61,101 nucleotides of DNA. It comes from Acidimicrobiaceae bacterium. Lineage in GTDB: Bacteria; Actinomycetota; Acidimicrobiia; Acidimicrobiales; RAAP-2. This document shows, piece by piece, positions 35,329 to 44,191 of the stretch. The stretch is taken from assembly GCA_003162395.1 (NCBI GenBank), contig PMON01000044.1, forward strand, positions 1-61,101, given 5' to 3'. The notes beneath the pieces were generated by a model, which did not search any database, was not told the DNA's origin, and saw nothing but the letters and a program-made list of their open reading frames with translations. The position numbers were made by a program, and so were the translations under genes. The first letter of the stretch is position 1. Each line of letters begins with the position of its first letter.

Positions 35329-35928
35329 CTAGCTCGCGGGTGGCGCGAGCCCCGTGGCGATCGCGTCCAGCAGCCGTTCGTAGCCGCCATCCTGGTCCGC
35401 CGCGAAGCTGATGCCGCCGAGCTCGAGCGACACCCAGCCGTGGCACGCAGCCCAGACCTGCTGAGCCATCTCGACGGCGTCACCTGTCACGAGGCAGCCC
35501 GCCTCGATGCAGCGCCTGACCACGTCCACGAGGGCGCGGAACGCGTCGTCGGCCGTGGCCACGGCCTCGTCCGAGGGCGTGTGGCCGGGCACGGCATGGA
35601 GGAACATCAGCCCATAGCGCGCTGGGTGGGCGAGCGCGAGCGCACGGTAGGCGGTGCCCGCGGCACGGAACCCCGCGAGTGGATCGGGGTCCGCGGCGTG
35701 GTCGCGCATCGTGGCGCCGAGGGCGGCGAAGCCCTCCTGGAACAAGGCGTCGACGACCCCGAACTTGCCGTCGAACCGGGTGTAGAGCCCCATCGGCGCC
35801 ACGCCGGCTCGCTCGGCGATCCTCCGCACCGAGAGTGCCGCGGGCCCGGCCTCTTCGAGCAGGGACTCGGCGGCCTCGAGGATGGCGGGTTCCAGCGCCT
35901 GGCTCGGGGTGCGGTGTCGTGCGGCCAT
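35329..35928 (-). CDS. TetR-family transcriptional regulator
   Basis: DNA-binding repressor of 199 residues. The N-terminal helix-turn-helix is in LSVRRIAERAGVAPMGLYTRFDGKFGVVDALF (about 32-63). The C-terminal ligand domain contains the WHG-type pattern ACHGWVSLELGG. It is divergent from an MFS exporter gene with only 61 bases between the starts, and those bases hold a long inverted repeat, so it most likely controls the exporter and itself. The inducer is unknown. Confidence 0.9.
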   Translation of the reverse strand: MAARHRTPSQALEPAILEAAESLLEEAGPAALSVRRIAERAGVAPMGLYTRFDGKFGVVDALFQEGFAALGATMRDHAADPDPLAGFRAAGTAYRALALAHPARYGLMFLHAVPGHTPSDEAVATADDAFRALVDVVRRCIEAGCLVTGDAVEMAQQVWAACHGWVSLELGGISFAADQDGGYERLLDAIATGLAPPAS

Positions 35929-35940
35929 CGACCGAGCCTA

Positions 35941-35982
35941 CTAGAGAACATCGTGCTACAGTTGTATAACGCCGTTCTCTAG
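35941..35982. promoter_or_regulatory. Operator-like inverted repeat and promoter between tetR and MFS genes
   Basis: CTAGAGAAC (35941-35949) and GTTCTCTAG (35974-35982) are exact inverted repeats 24 bases apart. Between them TATAAC (35965-35970) is a good -10 box for the exporter, and GTTGTATAAC is itself partly symmetric. A TetR dimer, or two dimers, bound here would block both divergent promoters. The right arm runs into the AGGGGGA ribosome-binding site of the MFS gene. Confidence 0.6.
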
Positions 35983-35989
35983 GGGGACC

Positions 35990-37546
35990 ATGACCAGCAC
36001 CACCCACCACGACCGCCGCTGGCTGGTGCTGCCGGTCCTCTGCCTCTCGGTGTTCCTCGTCGTCGTGGACAACACGATCGTGAACGTCGCGCTCCCAAGC
36101 TTCTCGAGGAACCTGCACGCGTCGAACTCCTCGCTGCAGTGGATCGTCGACGGCTACTCGCTGCCCTTTGCGGGCCTCCTCTTGGCAGGCGGCGGGGTCG
36201 GCGATCGCCTCGGGCGCAAGCGTACGATGCAGGTGGCGCTCGTGTGCTTCGGCGCGTGCTCCCTGCTCGCTGCGGTCGCGGGGTCGACGAGCTCGCTCAT
36301 CGCCGCACGCGCGCTTATGGGCGCCGCGGCCGCGTTCATCTTCCCGACCGGCCTCGCCATCTTGACGACGCTGTTCACCGACAGCTCCGAGCGTGCGAAG
36401 GCGATCGGCATCTGGAGCGCGACGACCGGCATCGCCGTCGCTCTCGGGCCGATCACGGGCGGGCTGCTCATCGAGCACTTCTGGGCGGGCTCGATCTTTC
36501 TCGTGAACGTCCCGATCGTGATCGCCGTCGTCGTGCTCGGCGGGATCTTCCTGCCCGAGTCGGTGGCGACGAGCGGCTTACCCTTCGACGGACGGGGGCT
36601 CGTGGTCGGCACGGTCGGGGTGACCTCGCTCGTCTACGCGATCATCGAGGGACCCACGTGGGGGTGGTCCTCGACCCGCACGATCGGACTGCTGTGCGCC
36701 TCGATCGCCGTGCTCGCCGCCTTCGCTGCCCTCGAGCTTCGCACCGACGGGGCGCTCCTCGACGTCCGGGTGTTCCAGAACAAGCGGTTCACCGTCGGGG
36801 CGACGTCGATCTCGGTCGCCTTCTTCGCGCTGTTCGGCTTCATCTTCCTCATCACGCAGTACTTCCAGCTCGTTCGTGGGTACTCGGCGCTGTCGGCTGG
36901 CGTGCGCACGTTGCCGTTCGCGGTCACCGCGGCGGTGACGACGCCGCTCGGCGCGGTGCTGGCCCTGCGCATCGGGGCGCGCTGGGTGGTCGGCGCCGGC
37001 CTCGCCGCGATGGGCGGGGGGCTGGTCATCGCGGCGACCATGCCGCTTGACGCCCCGTACCTCGGACCGGTTGTCGCCTCGATGGTCCTGCTCAGCCTCG
37101 GGCTCTCGCTGACGACCGCGCCGTCGACCGAGGCGGTCATGGGGTCGCTGCGAGCCGACCAGGTGGGCGCCGGGGCGGCGGTCAACAACACCACGCGCGA
37201 GCTCGGCGGGACCCTCGGCGTCGCGGTCCTCGGGTCCGTGTTCGCGTCAGCGTTTGCGCCGCGCGTGCTCGCGGGCCTCAGCGGGCTCGGTGTCCCGCGC
37301 GGGGCGGCCGCGTCCGCGAGTGTCTCCATGGCACAGGCCGTGGCCGTCTCGCGCGGCCTGCCCCCCGCTCTGCAGGCCCCGGCACTGCACGTGTCGTCGA
37401 GCGCGTTCATCCACGCCCTGCACGCCGCGAGCGCGATGGGCGCGGTTGTCGCGTTCGCCGGCGCGGTGCTGGCCGTCGCGTACCTCGGCGGGAGGACCGA
37501 CCAGACGGTTCGGCTCGAGGCCGAGGTCGCCGCGGTCAGTGCGTGA
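35990..37546 (+). CDS. MFS multidrug exporter, DHA2 (EmrB/QacA) type, 14 segments
   Basis: Proton-driven drug or metabolite exporter of 518 residues. Motif D1 is FLVVVDNTIVNVALPSF, motif A is GGVGDRLGRKRTM, and the antiporter motif C region is IWSATTGIAVALGPITGGLL. About 14 hydrophobic segments and the central LDVRVFQNKRFTVGATS loop fit DHA2. ATG at 35990 with a strong ribosome-binding site. Its stop is immediately followed by the stop of the convergent beta-helix gene. Regulated, by position, by the divergent TetR. Confidence 0.9.
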   Translation: MTSTTHHDRRWLVLPVLCLSVFLVVVDNTIVNVALPSFSRNLHASNSSLQWIVDGYSLPFAGLLLAGGGVGDRLGRKRTMQVALVCFGACSLLAAVAGSTSSLIAARALMGAAAAFIFPTGLAILTTLFTDSSERAKAIGIWSATTGIAVALGPITGGLLIEHFWAGSIFLVNVPIVIAVVVLGGIFLPESVATSGLPFDGRGLVVGTVGVTSLVYAIIEGPTWGWSSTRTIGLLCASIAVLAAFAALELRTDGALLDVRVFQNKRFTVGATSISVAFFALFGFIFLITQYFQLVRGYSALSAGVRTLPFAVTAAVTTPLGAVLALRIGARWVVGAGLAAMGGGLVIAATMPLDAPYLGPVVASMVLLSLGLSLTTAPSTEAVMGSLRADQVGAGAAVNNTTRELGGTLGVAVLGSVFASAFAPRVLAGLSGLGVPRGAAASASVSMAQAVAVSRGLPPALQAPALHVSSSAFIHALHAASAMGAVVAFAGAVLAVAYLGGRTDQTVRLEAEVAAVSA

Positions 37547-39178
37547 CTAGATCGGCTTGCCGGCCTTGCACCAGGCGTTGGAGGGCACGCCCTTGCAGGG
37601 GTTGGGCATCGAGGGCAGCTTCGGCAGGGCGTGCAGCTTCACGGGGCCGTGGACCGGGTAGTGGCTCCCTGCCGGACAAGAGCCGAGGCCGGTGTCGCAC
37701 AGTGCCTGGAAGTAGAGGTTCTGCGCGCTGCCGAACGCGTTGCCGCCGGCTGACTTGCCCGTGCACTTGCTCTCGGCCTTCGCGAGGTTCGTCGGGAAGC
37801 TGCCGTCAGGGGCGACGTTCTTCGAGAAGCAGTTGACGACGTGCTTCGACAGCGTGAGCTCGCCGAAGTCGGAGTTGGAAGGGTTCTTGAAGTACCCGTT
37901 GTGCCTGAACGTGTTGCCGATGAGCGCGTCTCCCTGCGGGTCGTAGACACAGCCGAGCCCGCTGTACTGGTGGCCGCCCGTGCCCGCGCACGTCTGGTTG
38001 AGCGACGGCGAGTTGTTGTCGGGGTACGGGACGAAGAGGATGCCCCACGCACCGTTGTTCGAGAACCTGTTGTGCAGCACGGTGTCGTTGCGCCCGCCCG
38101 ACAGCGTCATGCCCGTGCCGGTCGGGCCGGTCGCCGCGCTGCCCGCGGCGGGCGCGTCGGCGTTGTTGTTGTCGTGGATGTAGCTGTCCATGAGCACCCA
38201 GCACGAGTGGGTGTGGGTGATCTTGGAGATCGCGCCCTTCGGGCAGTTCCCGTTCTGGGGGGCGGGTGGGTCGCCGGCGAGCTGCGTGTTGGTGTCGAAG
38301 CCGTCCTGGTTGTGGTCGAACTGCGAGTGCGTGATCACGATCGCGCCGCCCGAGTTCGTCCCCGAGTACCCGAGCGCGTTGTACTCCATCCAGACGTTCG
38401 AGATCGTGATGCCGCAGAGCTGCTTGCAGCCTCCGACGTAGATGCCCGAGTCGTTCTGGTTGTTCGCGTACAGCTGATTCCACGTCGCGGGGCCCTGCGA
38501 GTTCGACGCGAAGACGCCGTAGGTCGCGGCCGTCGACTCGCCGTCGAAGAAGGTGGAGGTCGCGGTGAGATAGTTGCCCCAGTAGCCGGTGAGCCCGATC
38601 TTCCCGGTGCCGTCGCCGCCGTTCCACCACACCCCGTTGCCGCCGCCCTCGGACCCCGACAGGAAGTTGCAGACGGTCAGGTTCTCGACCGTGACGTCGT
38701 TCGCCTTGAACACGACGATCCCGTTGCGCCCGGCTGCGTTGGGGCCCACGACGTTGCCGAACTCCTGGTCCGCTGGGTTGGAGGAGCACTTCGGCGAGCC
38801 AGGCTTGGTCCCGTCGACGATGACCGTTGAGCGGTCCATGCCGCGAAGGTGCAGGCCCTTGGTCGTGATGAGGACGCTGCCGAACTAGCCCTCGGAGTAG
38901 TCAGCAGGCGGGTTCGTGAGGTCCTGGGTCTCGTGGTAGTCACCGGGGGCGACGAGCACCCAGTCGCCGGGCTTCGTGGCGTTGACCGCGGCCTGGATCG
39001 AGGCGTACTTGCCCTTCACGCCGTGGAAGGTGCCCACGAGCAGCACATGGCCCGACGACGCCGACGCCGTGCTCGCCGATGCCGCGTCGACTGACGCGAC
39101 GCCAGCGGCCGAGCCGAGGAGGACGAGCGCGCCGACGGCAGCGGCCATGCTCCGAGGCAGTCGAGTGGCACGTCGCAT
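37547..39178 (-). pseudogene. Secreted parallel beta-helix protein interrupted by an in-frame TAG
   Basis: The frame from the ATG at 39178 encodes a Sec signal peptide (MAAAVGALVLLGSAAGVASV) and the start of a right-handed beta-helix domain (SIQAAVNATKPGDWVLVAPGDYHE). It stops at TAG (38887-38885, codon 98) and continues in the same frame without further stops for 445 codons to 37547. The continuation starts FGSVLITTKGLHLRGMDRSTVIVDGTKPG, which completes the same domain. Repeats of short N/G-rich rungs (NGIVVFKANDVTVENLTV, SGIYVGGC, FRHNGYF) form the helix, and there are many Cys. The whole would be 543 residues, extracellular or surface-bound, perhaps polysaccharide-active. It is a recent nonsense mutation, a sequencing error or a readthrough codon. 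Confidence 0.75.
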
Positions 39179-39434
39179 CGGTGTTCCCCCTGGCGTTGGC
39201 GCAGCCGCGACAAGGGTCGCGGCCGAGGCCGAGACTATCGTCGTGCGTGCACCACGAGGGAGCCCGGTGGCGCCCGGCTTGCTGCCAGGGCGGGCCGAAC
39301 TTCACACACCGGTCTGCTTCCCGTCTGGTCAACCGCACCGTCAACACTTTGTGCCACTGCATCAGTCCGCTGAGGTACTGGACGACCCGCCGCGCGGACG
39401 ACGAGGCTCGCAAGCGGTCCCGCGGGCGAGGCGG

Positions 39435-40700
39435 TCAGGTCACCTCGCCGAGCGACTCGCGAGCGGCCCACCGGTACACGCCCTTCGCCATGGTGGACGT
39501 GGCCGCCTCGGCCCTCGCGGTGTACACCTGCCGGCGGATCTCGCAGACGCCCGCGTCCTCGGGGGCCGCGAGCCACGCGAGCTCGACGAGGTGGCACGCG
39601 AGCCGCAGGGCGCCGTCGTCGCCGTGGCCGAGGAGCTCGAGCGCGCGGTCACAGAGCCCCGCGGGACCGCCGGCGAGGCCGGCCAGCTCGCTCGCGAGCG
39701 CCGCGTCAGGGGCGGGCTTCAAGGTCGCGGGGTTGCCGTCCCACCACCCCCCGTTGAGGCGCCAGACGTTGCGCACCACGAACTCCGGCTCGTCGTAGAC
39801 GGGCTGGAGGTACGGCAGGCCCTCGAGGTCCGCGGGCGGCCGCACCGTGTGCAGGATCTCGGAGAGCCTCGCGCCGTCGTTCATCATGGCGAGGGTCTGG
39901 TCGACCAGGCTCTCCAGGTACCGCGCGGTGTCGGTGAGCGCCTGGTGGACCCGGTCCGCCCCCATCACCGGCAGGCCGTGGCCGGGCAGGAGCATCTCGG
40001 GGGCCAAGGCGTCCATGCGCCGCAGTGCTGCCGCCCACTCGGCGGGATAGCGCTGCACCTTTTGGGGGTTGCCGGCGTTCGGGCTCGCCCAGATGAACAG
40101 GTCCCCGCAGCACAGCGCCTTCAGGCTCGGGATCCACGTCACGGTGTGGTCGTCGGTCTCGCCCTTTTCGTGGCGAAGCTGGAACAGCATGCCGCCGACG
40201 TCGAGGTCGCGCTCGGTCGAGTAGGTCTCGTCGGGATAGCGGTACTTGGTCGGCCACACGAGGTCCTTGAAGCCGAACTGCCGGCGGTTGACGACCTGGT
40301 TGTAGCCAGCGGTGCGCAGGTAGCGGTCGAAGCGCCTCGGGAGGTGCTCGTGGGCGACGACGCGGGGCGGCTTCCAGCCGCGCGACACGGCCTCGGCCTC
40401 GAAGACGCCCACGCCGAACACGTGGTCGATGTGACCGTGGCTGTAGACGGCCGTGTCCAAGCGCGCATCGGACCACCGCCGGATCTCCTCGTGGATGCGC
40501 GGCGCGACGACCGACGAGCCGGTGTCGACCATGAAGAGCCCGTCGGTGGTCCTGACGGCGGTCGCGTTCGCGAAGCTCGGGAGGAAGGCAATGCCGTCGG
40601 CGACCTCGGTCAGGCCGCCCATGTGCCCGATCGGGTGCAGCTCGGCCGTCGTGACCTCGCCGCGCCACAGCCGATCAGCAGTCGCGAGGACGTCATCCAT
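39435..40700 (-). CDS. Metallo-beta-lactamase-fold alkylsulfatase-like hydrolase
   Basis: 421 residues. The di-zinc motif is H88-G-H90-I-D92-H93, with further ligands in HEKGETDDHT and MLLPGHGLP. The domain after the hydrolase core (VDQTLAMMNDGARLSEILHTV ... GGWWDGNPATLKP) is the alkylsulfatase dimerisation domain. The C-terminal SCP-2-like domain of SdsA1 is missing, so it is shorter than the 600-residue secreted enzymes. There is no signal peptide, so it is probably intracellular. The reaction could be alkyl sulfate cleavage or another ester. It precedes the beta-helix gene on the same strand after 256 bases in which I see no gene. Confidence 0.8.
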   Translation of the reverse strand: MDDVLATADRLWRGEVTTAELHPIGHMGGLTEVADGIAFLPSFANATAVRTTDGLFMVDTGSSVVAPRIHEEIRRWSDARLDTAVYSHGHIDHVFGVGVFEAEAVSRGWKPPRVVAHEHLPRRFDRYLRTAGYNQVVNRRQFGFKDLVWPTKYRYPDETYSTERDLDVGGMLFQLRHEKGETDDHTVTWIPSLKALCCGDLFIWASPNAGNPQKVQRYPAEWAAALRRMDALAPEMLLPGHGLPVMGADRVHQALTDTARYLESLVDQTLAMMNDGARLSEILHTVRPPADLEGLPYLQPVYDEPEFVVRNVWRLNGGWWDGNPATLKPAPDAALASELAGLAGGPAGLCDRALELLGHGDDGALRLACHLVELAWLAAPEDAGVCEIRRQVYTARAEAATSTMAKGVYRWAARESLGEVT

Positions 40701-40724
40701 GGATGAGCGGGCCCCGCAGCCGGA

Positions 40725-40925
40725 TCAGTTCGCTGGCGTGTCGGTTTGGTTCTTGTCCTCGGCCGGAACGGACGCCTGCCCGTCCTTGATGCCCTTTTCG
40801 AACTCCGACTTCGCCGAGCCGAGGCCTCGAGCGATCTTTGGCAGCTTGGAGCTGCCGAACACGATGAGGCCGACGGCGATGACGATGAGGATCACGTCAA
40901 GGCTTGCAATCTCTGCTATCTGCAT
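40725..40925 (-). CDS. tatA: Sec-independent (Tat) translocase subunit TatA
   Basis: 66-residue TatA: one N-terminal membrane helix (LDVILIVIAVGLIVFG), the hinge SSKLPKIARGLGSA and an amphipathic helix, then an acidic tail. It oligomerises to export folded proteins, such as Rieske subunits with twin-arginine signals (qcrA and the DoxX-Rieske gene in this window are candidates). The ATG at 40925 follows a purine-rich GGAGGGAT site. No tatC is visible nearby. Confidence 0.93.
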   Translation of the reverse strand: MQIAEIASLDVILIVIAVGLIVFGSSKLPKIARGLGSAKSEFEKGIKDGQASVPAEDKNQTDTPAN

Positions 40926-40995
40926 GATCCCTCCCTGCGGAAGGGCTGACCCGCCCGCTACGTGGAATCTACCGCCCTGCGTGCCCTTGTCAGCC

Positions 40996-41406
40996 TCAGG
41001 CCGACAAGAGGACCCCGAGCACGAGGGCCGCGACGGACGCCGTCCCGGCGATCGAGCCCCAGATCGCGAGGGATGACCTCGCCTTTGACCTCGAGTGGAG
41101 CCATGCGGCAACCCCCGCGAGGACGGCAACGGCGATCTTGACCATGAGCACGGCCTTCCAGGCGCTCGTCGAGTGCGAGGCGTGCACCGCGGACACGTTC
41201 CAGATGCCCGTGAGGAGGAGCACGCCGTACGCGGGCCACATGACCTTGGCAAACGCCCGCGCGACGCGGACCGCCGCGTCACCGCCGAGCTTGCGGACGT
41301 CGGGGAGCAACCCAATCAGGGTGATCTGGCCGCCGACGAAGACCGCCGCAGCGAGGACGTGGAGGCTGAGGCGCACCGCGGTCAGCGCGGGTGCGAGGGA
41401 GTTCAC
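40996..41406 (-). CDS. CopD-like small membrane protein
   Basis: 136 residues, four membrane segments, beginning with GTG immediately upstream of which the enoyl-CoA hydratase gene ends (no gap). The pattern RLSLHVLAAAVFVGGQITLIGLLP with a His and aromatic/Met-rich later helices resembles the CopD/DUF2269-type membrane domain associated with copper or heme handling. The conserved His in the first helix is present. Function is uncertain; translation coupling to the upstream gene is likely from the arrangement. Confidence 0.65.
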   Translation of the reverse strand: MNSLAPALTAVRLSLHVLAAAVFVGGQITLIGLLPDVRKLGGDAAVRVARAFAKVMWPAYGVLLLTGIWNVSAVHASHSTSAWKAVLMVKIAVAVLAGVAAWLHSRSKARSSLAIWGSIAGTASVAALVLGVLLSA

Positions 41407-42171
41407 CTAGGCGCCGGTCCACTTCGGCTCACGCTTCTCGGCGAAGGCGATGGCGCCCTCCATCGCGTCATGCGAGCGACCGATCGCACCGAACGACGAG
41501 TCGTTGAGCTTCCAGGCAGCCTCTTCGTCGAGCTCGATCGACTCGAGCATGACCTGCTTGCTGATCTTGACTGCGAGCGGCGCGTTCTTGGCTACCTGCT
41601 CAGCGAGCGCAAGTGCCGTCGCGAGCAGCTCGTCGCTCGGCACGACCCGGTTGACGAGCCCGACGGCGAGCGCACGATCGGCGTCGATCGGCGCGGCGGT
41701 CAGCGCGAGCTCGAGCGCGACGGCCCTCGGGATGCGCTTGGCAAGGCGGATGAGGCCGCCGCCGCCCGCGATGAGGCCACGCGCTGCCTCGGGGATGCCG
41801 AACTTCGCGTGGGACGCAGCGACGACCAGGTCGCAGCTGAGCATGATCTCGAAGCCGCCGGCGAGCGCGGAGCCATTGACCGCGGCGATGATCGGCTTCG
41901 GGAAGTCTCGCTTGGTGATCCCTGCGAAGCCCTTCTCGGTGATGGGCGCCTCGCCCCTCGCGAACGCCTTGAGGTCCATGCCCGCGCTGAACGCCTTGTC
42001 GTCGGCGCCCGTGAGGATCACGACGAGGCAGCCCTCGTCGCTCGCCGCGGCGTCGAGCGCCGCGGAGAGCGCCGTCGCGACCGCGAGGTTGATCGCGTTG
42101 CGAGCCTCGGGCCGGTTGATCGTGAGGATCTCGACGTTGCCCCGTCGCTCGGTCAGTACTTCGTCGCCCAT
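41407..42171 (-). CDS. Enoyl-CoA hydratase/isomerase (crotonase family)
   Basis: 254 residues. Oxyanion-hole segments are AFSAGMDLKAF and NGSALAGGFEIMLSCDLVVAA. Both catalytic glutamates of hydratases are present, in GGFEIML and GIPEAARGL, so a hydratase reaction on an enoyl-CoA is plausible. C-terminal helix residues fit a hexameric crotonase. It probably acts in fatty acid or branched-chain acid breakdown; no other beta-oxidation gene is next to it. The ATG at 42171 is preceded by GGAGG. Confidence 0.88.
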   Translation of the reverse strand: MGDEVLTERRGNVEILTINRPEARNAINLAVATALSAALDAAASDEGCLVVILTGADDKAFSAGMDLKAFARGEAPITEKGFAGITKRDFPKPIIAAVNGSALAGGFEIMLSCDLVVAASHAKFGIPEAARGLIAGGGGLIRLAKRIPRAVALELALTAAPIDADRALAVGLVNRVVPSDELLATALALAEQVAKNAPLAVKISKQVMLESIELDEEAAWKLNDSSFGAIGRSHDAMEGAIAFAEKREPKWTGA

Positions 42172-42267
42172 CGTGGACCTCCTCGGATGCGTCGGTCGGT
42201 GACGCTACCTCCCCGGCGCATCCCTGCTTCCAGTCGGACACTCGCTCGACGGTGCGAGACTTGGCTC

Positions 42268-43413
42268 GTGACGCTCGGTGCCACGGTGCTCGGCGTGACG
42301 ATCGACGGGTACGCCGTCGAGGGCGGCTACGACACTGAGGGCCGGCCGCACACCTCGTTCAGCGTCGCCCAGTCGCTCGGGAGGATCCAGGCATCGCTGC
42401 GATCCCAGGGGACGTTCGAGCACCTCGACGAGCTCGTCGGGCGAGCCGCGGACATGGGCTGTCGCGAGCTCCGCCTGACGATGGAGTGGGCTCGCTTGGA
42501 GCCGCGACCCGACGTCCGTGACCTCCACGCGCTCGGGACCTACGTCCGCGCGCTCGCGGCCGCCGCTCGCGCAGGGATGTCGACGTCGGTCGTCCTGTGC
42601 GACGCGGCGTGGCCGTCGTGGCTCGGCCAGGAGCCGTGGCTGTCATCGTGGGCCCCCGAGCGCTTCGCCGCGCACGCCGGCTGGCTCGCCGGTCGACTTG
42701 ACGGCGTCGCCCACTCGATCGTGACGTTTCGCGCCCCCAACCGCGCGTCGAGCGACGGCTGGCGCACCGCGACGCGTCCCCCGTATCGCAAGGGCGCGGC
42801 CGCCGACGCGACGAGTGCCCTCGACGGCATGGTCGTCGCCCACCTGCTCGCCGCCGAGTCGATCGAAGCGGCGTCCCCGACGACGCGGCGTGCCGTGCTC
42901 TTCGAGGCATCGGGAAGCTACGAGGGCGAGGCGGTGTGGCGCGATCTCGCGACGGGCATCGTCGACCCCGTGCTGCTGGCGGCGCGACGGGACGACTACG
43001 AGCGCTCGGTCCCGCGCACCGCGAGGCGACCGTCGAGGCGCGCGCGAACGCCGGATGCCGCGGCGCTGCGGTCCGCCCGACGCTGGCGCGACGCGCCGGC
43101 GTGCGAGTGGTGGCTCGCGAGCGACGACGCGGAGCTGCTCAGCGCCACGGTCGAGCACGCGGCCGGCACGGTGGCCACCATCGAGCTCGGCGCCGGCCCC
43201 CGTGGCTGGTCATCGCAGCTCGCGACCGCGCTCCCGCTGCTGGCTGGGGGTGCCGTCGAGGTTCGCGCGCTGCAGCTCCACGGACTCGTCTCTTCGACCG
43301 GACCGCTTGACCAGCCCGTCGGGCTCCTCGACGTCGACCAGCACGGTGGCGGCTGGCGGGTCGGGCAACCAGATGACGGGGTCGCGACGGCGCTCGCACG
43401 GTTCGGCGTCTAG
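42268..43413 (+). CDS. GH1-like protein lacking the catalytic acid/base
   Basis: 381 residues starting with GTG. The fold signature of family 1 glycosidases is visible: GVTIDGYAVEGGYDTEGRPHTSFS at the start, ADMGCRELRLTMEWARLEPR near 60-80, and a C-terminal LHGLVSS...VGLLDVD in place of the usual WSLLDNFEW...GLVYVD. The TFNEP motif of the acid/base Glu reads T153-F-R-A-P157-N, so this Glu is absent. A nucleophile-like Glu306 may remain in TIELGAG, the place of TENG. At 381 residues it is shorter than the usual 440-480. A pseudoenzyme or binding role is inferred. It overlaps the end of the convergent DedA gene by four bases. Confidence 0.65.
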   Translation: MTLGATVLGVTIDGYAVEGGYDTEGRPHTSFSVAQSLGRIQASLRSQGTFEHLDELVGRAADMGCRELRLTMEWARLEPRPDVRDLHALGTYVRALAAAARAGMSTSVVLCDAAWPSWLGQEPWLSSWAPERFAAHAGWLAGRLDGVAHSIVTFRAPNRASSDGWRTATRPPYRKGAAADATSALDGMVVAHLLAAESIEAASPTTRRAVLFEASGSYEGEAVWRDLATGIVDPVLLAARRDDYERSVPRTARRPSRRARTPDAAALRSARRWRDAPACEWWLASDDAELLSATVEHAAGTVATIELGAGPRGWSSQLATALPLLAGGAVEVRALQLHGLVSSTGPLDQPVGLLDVDQHGGGWRVGQPDDGVATALARFGV

Positions 43414-44108
43414 CGCGGCGCGGCCCCGGGCCGACCCGGCCCGCGGTCGCGCTCCTCGCCGAGCGTGGAGCCGTCGCTCGCGGGATCGCCTGCAGCCAGC
43501 GCCACGTCTCGTCCGCGCCGACGGCGGCGCAGGTGCAAGCCGATGGCGAGGAGCACGATGACCCCGACCAGGCCGAGCGCGCCGAATGAGGAGTAGTGCG
43601 CGACGCGCTTGTACCCGTTCCCCGCGAAGTAGCCGAGCAGGGCGTAGCCGACGCCCCAGCACAGGCCGCCGGCCAGGTTCGCGAGCAGGAACCTCCGGTA
43701 GTGCATCTCGGACATCCCCGCGAGGCCGGGGACCACGGCCCGGAAGAACGCCGTGAAACGACCGAGGAACACGTAGGTCGCACCGTTCTTCTCGAGGCCC
43801 GCGAGCGCCCGGTCGATCCCGGCTCGACGTCGACGAAGGACCCGACCTTCGAGCAGCCTCGGGCCGTAGTGGGCGCCCACGGCATAGCCGACCGAGTCGC
43901 CCACGACGGCCGACGCCACGACGAGGACGCAGAGCACGGCGATGTTGATTCGGCCCTGGCTCGCGATGAACCCGCCGATCAGTACCGCGGTCTCACCGGG
44001 CAGGACGAAGCCCACGAACAGCGCTGCCTCGCCGAAGACGAGGGCCGCGACCGTCGCGTACACGACGGCCGGTGCGAGGTGGGTGAGGTGGCCGACGAAG
44101 AGCGACAT
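43410..44108 (-). CDS. DedA-family membrane protein (VTT domain)
   Basis: 232 residues with the DedA core: FGEAALFVGFVLPGETAVLIGGFIAS near the N-terminus, GDSVGYAVGAHYGP, and the conserved basic segment FLGRFTAFFRAVVPGLAGMSEMHYRRFLLANLAGGLCWG. DedA proteins are thought to flip or carry undecaprenyl phosphate or other lipids, dependent on proton motive force. A hydrophilic C-terminal tail of about 35 residues follows the last helix. ATG at 44108. Confidence 0.88.
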   Translation of the reverse strand: MSLFVGHLTHLAPAVVYATVAALVFGEAALFVGFVLPGETAVLIGGFIASQGRINIAVLCVLVVASAVVGDSVGYAVGAHYGPRLLEGRVLRRRRAGIDRALAGLEKNGATYVFLGRFTAFFRAVVPGLAGMSEMHYRRFLLANLAGGLCWGVGYALLGYFAGNGYKRVAHYSSFGALGLVGVIVLLAIGLHLRRRRRGRDVALAAGDPASDGSTLGEERDRGPGRPGAAPR

Positions 44109-44191
44109 CCCGAGTGATCTTTACCGAAGACTTACGCCCTCCGGACCGCTTGGCTTTGGCACGCATCGGGTGTTGTGGCATCGTGAGAGAC

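Noticed and set aside
38885-38887. TAG read as pyrrolysine or another recoded amino acid
   Set aside because: No pyrrolysine genes are visible, other genes here end normally in TAG, and the protein is not a methylamine methyltransferase. Simple mutation or error is more likely.
41095-42267. Upstream extension of the GH1-like frame over the enoyl-CoA hydratase
   Set aside because: The extension is charged shadow sequence antisense to a clear crotonase; the GTG at 42268 begins the GH1-like similarity.
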